Source: Pseudomonas sp. CFII64 (GTDB lineage Bacteria > Pseudomonadota > Gammaproteobacteria > Pseudomonadales > Pseudomonadaceae). Taken from it: 64,000 bases of DNA. Position numbers and translations under genes: made by a program. The notes beneath the pieces were generated by a model. It worked only from the letters and a program-made list of their open reading frames with translations. It had not been told where the DNA came from and searched no databases. Shown piece by piece: positions 60,643 to 64,000 of the stretch (positions are counted from its first letter, which is position 1; each line of letters opens with the position of its first letter). The stretch covers positions 62,001 to 126,000 of the forward strand of contig NZ_ATLO01000035.1 of NCBI RefSeq assembly GCF_000416235.1. The letters are read 5' to 3'.

Positions 60643-60700
60643 AGTGAAAGAATTCCATATGTTTAAAGATTTAAATACTAGAATTCTTACACTTTATCAA
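60643..60700 (-). promoter_or_regulatory. hipBA promoter with a paired operator
   Basis: Arms AGTGAAAGAATTC (60643-60655) and GAATTCTTACACT (60681-60693) are reverse complements with one mismatch, centred 38 bp apart, as for dimer-bridging HipB operators. Read leftwards, TTGATA (60700-60695) and TATTTA (60677-60672) are 17 bp apart, a good sigma-70 promoter; one operator arm lies in its spacer and the other just ahead of the hipB start codon. Confidence 0.75.
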
Positions 60701-60897
60701 GGGTGGCGCAGGCCAGATTAATACGTTTGGCTGGCCGGGTTGATATAAATATTTATTCGTTGGTGCGCCGTGTGGAACGCCGCAGACGCGGTTTGTTGGA
60801 GATTCTATGGCCGTAGTACCTGGCCGCGTGGTGGCGAGCCTTGATGGAAAATAGCCTAATGCTGGACTGTGCTTCTGATTCATTGCCAGGAACGACG

Positions 60898-60926
60898 CAT
60901 TCGCGGGCAAGCCTTGCTCCAACGAA
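60898..60926. repeat. Degenerate REP remnant
   Basis: ATTCGCGGGCAAGCCTTGCTC with CAACGAATC, a fragment of the GCGGGCAAGCCTCGCTC class also seen at 23774. The surrounding 60700-60947 shows no gene. Confidence 0.5.
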
Positions 60927-60947
60927 TCTGATTCGTGGTGCTGGCGC

Positions 60948-61008
60948 GAGCCGAATAATAGCCATATTCGGCTCACCAAATGAGCCGAATACGACTATTA
61001 TTCGGCTC
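60948..61008. promoter_or_regulatory. Two tandem 27-bp inverted repeats upstream of fic, probable operators
   Basis: Each is GAGCCGAATA-7 bp-TATTCGGCTC (60948-60974 and 60982-61008), with perfect 10-bp arms and a 34-bp repeat period. They end 20 bp before the fic start codon. Their identity, spacing and position fit binding sites for a dimeric repressor, possibly the winged-helix C-terminal domain of the Fic protein itself (inference). Confidence 0.65.
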
Positions 61009-61027
61009 ATCCCCACAGGAACTGTCG

Positions 61028-62164
61028 ATGAGCGAATTACCTTACTGGATCTGGCAGCAACCGGACTGGCCGAATTTTCACTGGCAGGGAGATCGCCTGG
61101 CCGGGTTGTTACGCGCGTGTTCGCAAGCGCAAGGCCAGCTGCTGGGCATGCTGGGCGCAGTGGGTGCTGACGCCAGCGCGCAGACAGAACTCGATGCGCT
61201 GCTGCAAAACATCATCACCTCGTCGGCAATCGAAGGTGAGCAGCTCAACGTAGGCTCGGTGCGCTCATCGCTCGCCAAACGCCTCGGTCTTGAAGACGGT
61301 CAGAAGGTCAGCCCGCGCAGTGAGGGCCTGGCAGAACTGATGCTGGACGCTACGCAGCACCACCAGACAAAGCTCACGCTTGAACGGGTATTGCATTGGC
61401 ATACGTTGCTGTTTCCGGCGCAGGAAACCTTTCAATCCCAGCACATTCAGGTAGGCGCCTTGCGTGGTGCTGAGCCGATGCAAGTGGTCTCCGGCCGTAT
61501 TGATCGGCCGACAGTGCATTTCGAAGCGCCGCCGCGCGAGGGACTGGAAGCCCGGCTGGACGCGTTCTTCGACTGGTTCAATCGCAGCCAAGCGGATGCC
61601 AGCCTCGACCCACTCTTGCGTGCCGGCCTTGCGCACTTCTGGTTCGTGACCCTGCACCCATTCGACGACGGGAACGGTCGGCTGACCCGTGTCATCACTG
61701 ACCTGACGTTGGCTCAGGCAGAAAACCAGGCCATTCGTTTTTACGCCATGTCCGCCAGCATCCTGGCCGCTCGCCCGGACTATTACCGGATTCTGGAAGT
61801 CAGCCAAAAGGATGGCCTGGACGTCACGCCTTGGCTTGAGTGGTTTCTTCAGACGTTGCTGGACTCGCTGCAACTGGCGATCCAACGGATCGATCGGGTC
61901 CTGGCCAAAGCGCGTTTCTGGCAGCAACATCGGGCCAAAGCGCTATCGCCCGAACAGGTCAAAGTGCTCAATCGTCTGTTGGACGGCAGTCTGCCGGGTG
62001 ATAAACCGGGCTCCGAAGGCGGGATCAGTGCCGCGCAGTATCAAGCAGTCGCCAAAGTCAGCAAGGCCACGGCAACCCGGCATCTTGCCGACTTGCTTGA
62101 TAAGGGCTGCCTGCAGAAACTGCCGGGCGGAGGCAGAAGCACCCGCTATCAAGTCTCACTGTAA
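61028..62164 (+). CDS. Fic-family AMP transferase with DUF4172 N-terminus and winged-helix C-terminus
   Basis: 378 residues. N-terminal DUF4172 region (YWIWQQPDWPNFHW), inhibitory helix motif S65-S-A-I-E69-G70 matching (S/T)xxxE(G/N), so class II with auto-inhibition. The catalytic Fic motif is H210-PFDDGNGRLTR, fully conserved. The C-terminal 90 residues look like a winged helix (KVSKATATRHLADLLDKGCLQ). It should transfer AMP to a target protein hydroxyl; target unknown. The ATG at 61028 has AGGAA 7 bp upstream, while the frame reaches back into the operators. Confidence 0.88.
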   Translation: MSELPYWIWQQPDWPNFHWQGDRLAGLLRACSQAQGQLLGMLGAVGADASAQTELDALLQNIITSSAIEGEQLNVGSVRSSLAKRLGLEDGQKVSPRSEGLAELMLDATQHHQTKLTLERVLHWHTLLFPAQETFQSQHIQVGALRGAEPMQVVSGRIDRPTVHFEAPPREGLEARLDAFFDWFNRSQADASLDPLLRAGLAHFWFVTLHPFDDGNGRLTRVITDLTLAQAENQAIRFYAMSASILAARPDYYRILEVSQKDGLDVTPWLEWFLQTLLDSLQLAIQRIDRVLAKARFWQQHRAKALSPEQVKVLNRLLDGSLPGDKPGSEGGISAAQYQAVAKVSKATATRHLADLLDKGCLQKLPGGGRSTRYQVSL

Positions 62165-62214
62165 TCGACGGCCACGCTGCCGCTATTTCGGACAGGTTTA
62201 AATACACAACTGCG

Positions 62215-62403
62215 TCATCGCAACCGGGCCTTCCACTTAGCTTTCACGATTTCCAGGTCAGTAAGGCGTCCCGCTTCTACATCGGCGATTCCTTCGTCGA
62301 TTTCACGCAGGTAGCGCAGCTTCGCTTCGAGATAGCGCTCTAACACAAGCAGCAGGCGGTATCGGCTGGCTTGCAAGGAAGTTTCGGCGCTTGATTGCGG
62401 CAT
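62215..62403 (-). CDS. Small helical protein resembling an orphan antitoxin C-terminus
   Basis: 62 residues from the ATG at 62403; convergent with fic. Entirely helical and charged, with REIDEGIADVEAGRLTD followed by a basic tail, a pattern reminiscent of RelB/ParD-like antitoxin tails, but no toxin gene is adjacent. The Shine-Dalgarno is weak and a longer frame to 62604 exists. It may be a real small gene, a fragment of a lost toxin-antitoxin pair, or noncoding. Confidence 0.4.
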   Translation of the reverse strand: MPQSSAETSLQASRYRLLLVLERYLEAKLRYLREIDEGIADVEAGRLTDLEIVKAKWKARLR

Positions 62404-62539
62404 GGGTTCGGGTCTTTGAGAAAACTGACGGTATCGAAATCTATCAACGCTCACGTGCGTTGGGACGTATCTATTTACCACCTGGACGAGGTTACAGCGC
62501 CCCGCTAGCAAGACACTTCCCTTCCCCTTGAGTGAAATT

Positions 62540-62815
62540 TCCGAATTTTCTCCGACTGCTTGTGCCCCGAGTTTTGGATCACTACCCTCCCGCCGTCGCT
62601 GCAAAATCAGCGATCAGGTTTGGTAGACCTGAGGTAAACAAGCGCAACGCGCCATCTCTTGATGCGCGTTTGCGGCCTGCTTTTATGGTGGCCGTGCGCA
62701 TGGCGTCTTCGGACGAGCCGGTTTGCCTGTTTACCGGTTCTACCAACTTGCGTACGGCCGCCACCAATATTGGTAGAGATGGATCGCGGCTCCTTTAAGC
62801 AAACAGGAGTACCTA
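62540..62815 (+). promoter_or_regulatory. Highly structured leader of the DUF6124-type gene, candidate cis-regulatory RNA
   Basis: TGGTAGACC..GGTAAACA (62621-62640) pairs with TGTTTACC..TCTACCA (62728-62745). It encloses a long hairpin CGCAACGCGCCATC/GATGCGCGTTTGCG (62643-62656 and 62661-62674) and a UUCG-capped stem CGTC/GACG (62704-62715). ACCAATATTGGT (62763-62774) is a perfect palindrome, and CTCCT (62790-62794) can pair with the ribosome site AGGAG (62805-62809) before the ATG 62816, so translation could be masked. The section 62404-62539 shows nothing recognisable. Confidence 0.6.
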
Positions 62816-63037
62816 ATGATCAATGTCACCCCCGAAATTTCCTCAATTCCCTTCATCGCCAACCAGGCCCTGTCTCAGGAACAAGCCCTGATCCACGCCT
62901 CCGATCTTCTGCGCTGTGCCATGGCCGCCGCCTATGAATGTGGCGACAGTCTTTCCGGCGCCAAGCGTGATCTTGCGTTCTCCGTCGTGCATCTGGTTGA
63001 AATGGCCAATGTGATGGTCGAGCGCTCGTTGCGCTAA
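62816..63037 (+). CDS. DUF6124/DUF3077-type small protein
   Basis: 73 residues. The segment QALIHASDLLRCAMAAAYECGDSLSGAKRDLAFSVVHLVEMANVMVERSLR matches the helical C-terminal core of the short DUF3077/DUF6124 proteins that occur in several copies in Pseudomonas genomes (from memory); their function is unknown. AGGAG is 7 bp before the ATG but can be hidden in a hairpin. The N-terminus is shorter than in many members. Confidence 0.72.
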   Translation: MINVTPEISSIPFIANQALSQEQALIHASDLLRCAMAAAYECGDSLSGAKRDLAFSVVHLVEMANVMVERSLR

Positions 63038-63058
63038 AGCCGCTGCCAGGCGTGGTTT

Positions 63059-63086
63059 ACCGTAGGGGCGAACGTGTTCGCGAGGC
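63059..63086. repeat. REP palindrome of the GCGAACGTGTTCGC class
   Basis: CCGTAGGGGCGAACGTGTTCGCGAGG contains the palindrome GCGAACGTGTTCGC, a third REP class of this window, in single copy. The rest of the 63038-63255 gap shows no gene and must hold the mdc promoter. Confidence 0.65.
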
Positions 63087-63255
63087 GGTGTCTCAACTTG
63101 CCGTGACCTTGCCCGGCACCAACGTTTCGCCAGCGGGTTCACTCCTGCTATTCCCAATCATTAGCCTCACCGTAACGATTCCACCTTCTGCTTGATTGAT
63201 GCCCGACACCCTTCGCTTCTAAGGTGACCCACGACAGCGAATTCGTGGAGTGACC

Positions 63256-64000
63256 ATGACAACAATAACGAACCCCGACGCGCGCTGGTCGCGTCGTCGC
63301 AGTGAAAAACAGCGGCGGCTCGAACAGGTGCGGCATCTTGCCGATGGTGTGGTGTTGCCGACCGATCAGATCGTCGCGGCGCTGGAAGCCTTGATGATGC
63401 CCGGCGACCGCGTGGTGCTGGAGGGCAACAATCAGAAGCAGGCGGATTTCCTTTCCCGTTCGCTGGCCAAGGTTGACCCGGCCAGGCTGCACGACTTGCA
63501 CATGATCATGCCCAGCGTCGGCCGTTCCGAGCATCTGGATCTGTTCGAACGGGGCATTGCCCGCAAGCTCGATTTCTCTTTCGCCGGCACGCAAAGCCTG
63601 CGCATCAGCCAGTTGCTGGAAGACGGCCTGCTGGAAATCGGCGCGATTCATACCTACATCGAGCTGTATTCGCGGCTGGTGGTCGACCTCATTCCCAATG
63701 TCGTGTTGTCTGCCGGTTTCATGGCCGACCGCGCGGGCAATATCTACACCGGGCCGAGCACCGAAGACACGCCTGCGCTGATTGAACCCGCCGCGTTCAG
63801 CGACGGCATCGTCATTGTGCAGGTCAATCAGTTGGTGGATGACGTCAGCGAGCTGCCTCGGGTTGATATTCCCGGCTCCTGGGTCGACTTTGTGGTGGTG
63901 GCCGACAAGCCGTTCTACATCGAGCCTTTATTCACCCGCGACCCGCGCCATATCAAGCCGGTGCATGTGCTGATGGCGATGATGGCGATTCGCGGCATCT
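63256..64000 (+). CDS. mdcA: Malonate decarboxylase subunit alpha, N-terminal part (cut by window edge)
   Basis: The first 248 codons are in the window and the frame is open to the end. MdcA is the acyl-carrier-protein transferase subunit that moves malonyl to the carrier MdcC for decarboxylation of malonate. WSRRRSEKQRRLE near the N-terminus and GDRVVLEGNNQKQADFLSRSLAKVDP are typical of MdcA. GGAG sits 5 bp before the ATG. The full gene should be about 1660 bp and the mdcBCDE genes are expected beyond the edge. Confidence 0.94.
   Translation, partial: MTTITNPDARWSRRRSEKQRRLEQVRHLADGVVLPTDQIVAALEALMMPGDRVVLEGNNQKQADFLSRSLAKVDPARLHDLHMIMPSVGRSEHLDLFERGIARKLDFSFAGTQSLRISQLLEDGLLEIGAIHTYIELYSRLVVDLIPNVVLSAGFMADRAGNIYTGPSTEDTPALIEPAAFSDGIVIVQVNQLVDDVSELPRVDIPGSWVDFVVVADKPFYIEPLFTRDPRHIKPVHVLMAMMAIRGI

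Noticed and set aside
60948..61008. Site-specific recombination site (invertible switch)
   Set aside because: The two inverted repeats are tandem rather than flanking a segment, and no recombinase gene is present; operator sites are simpler.
62582..62767. 61-codon frame on the minus strand inside the structured leader
   Set aside because: It reads the reverse of the hairpin-rich leader, has no ribosome site, and base pairing explains the conservation better than coding does. I recall similar frames annotated as hypothetical proteins in other pseudomonads.
62621..62775. Integron attC site
   Set aside because: The inverted structure is long enough, but I see no GTTRRRY/RYYYAAC core pair at its ends and no integrase nearby.

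Overview
The window is chromosomal DNA of a Pseudomonas from the broad P. fluorescens / P. syringae side of the genus; I cannot name the species. The reasons are the high G+C coding bias, gene blocks familiar from Pseudomonas (gpmI-rhodanese-grxC-secB-trmL; spuI/spuABCDEFGH; thiS-thiG-trmB; pyrR-pyrB-pyrC'; pilGHIJ-chpA-chpC), an OprD-family porin, and many copies of short REP-type palindromes built on GTAGGACCGGCTTTAGCCGG. I see no tRNA, rRNA, CRISPR array, transposase or phage gene. The window cuts two genes: gpmI at the left edge and mdcA at the right edge.

Layout. 1-3 kb: gpmI (partial), a rhodanese-like protein lacking its catalytic Cys, grxC, secB, trmL and a small membrane protein. 3-5.3 kb: a 0.9-kb gene-free stretch with several perfect hairpins, then an OprE/OprD-type porin. 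5.4-9.9 kb: a sulfur-starvation locus, lsfA followed by ssuA-ssuC-ssuB-ssuF. No ssuE or ssuD is present, and six tandem 107/108-bp repeats lie between lsfA and ssuA. 9.9-12.4 kb: an alpha/beta hydrolase divergent from a LysR regulator, and a TetR regulator. 12.6-23.7 kb: polyamine catabolism and uptake (spuI divergent from spuABCDEFGH), with REP-type repeats in three internal gaps. 23.8-29.5 kb: an N-acyl-homoserine-lactone acylase-like Ntn hydrolase, a thioredoxin-like protein, a lipase-like hydrolase, a DUF2059 protein and a 2-oxoglutarate oxygenase.

29.5-40.2 kb is housekeeping: thiS-thiG, trmB, and a long leftward run yggS-proC-yggT-metX-metW-DUF4426-rdgB-hemW-DUF3392, then pilT (without pilU) and a NlpC/P60 peptidase. 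40.4-42.5 kb: a double-TM2 membrane protein and a delta-60 repeat protein. 42.6-48.6 kb: pyrR-pyrB-pyrC' (an inactive dihydroorotase homologue), ruvX, algH, tonB, gshB, all leftward. 48.8-58.9 kb: the Pil-Chp chemosensory cluster pilG-pilH-pilI-pilJ-chpA-chpC, without pilK, chpB, chpD or chpE. 58.9-63 kb is an accessory patch: a hipBA toxin-antitoxin pair with a clear operator, a Fic-family AMPylase behind two 27-bp inverted repeats, an orphan antitoxin-like small gene, and a DUF6124-type small protein preceded by a strongly structured leader. The window ends in mdcA, the first malonate decarboxylase gene.

How the parts fit: SpuDEFGH imports polyamines, which SpuI/SpuB, SpuA and SpuC break down. 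LsfA and the Ssu importer belong to the sulfate-starvation response, although the desulfonating enzyme must be encoded elsewhere. Pil-Chp signalling controls twitching pili, whose retraction motor PilT is 10 kb upstream. The most promising undescribed elements are the structured leader at 62.6-62.8 kb, the tandem repeat array at 6.2-6.8 kb and the paired inverted repeats in front of fic.
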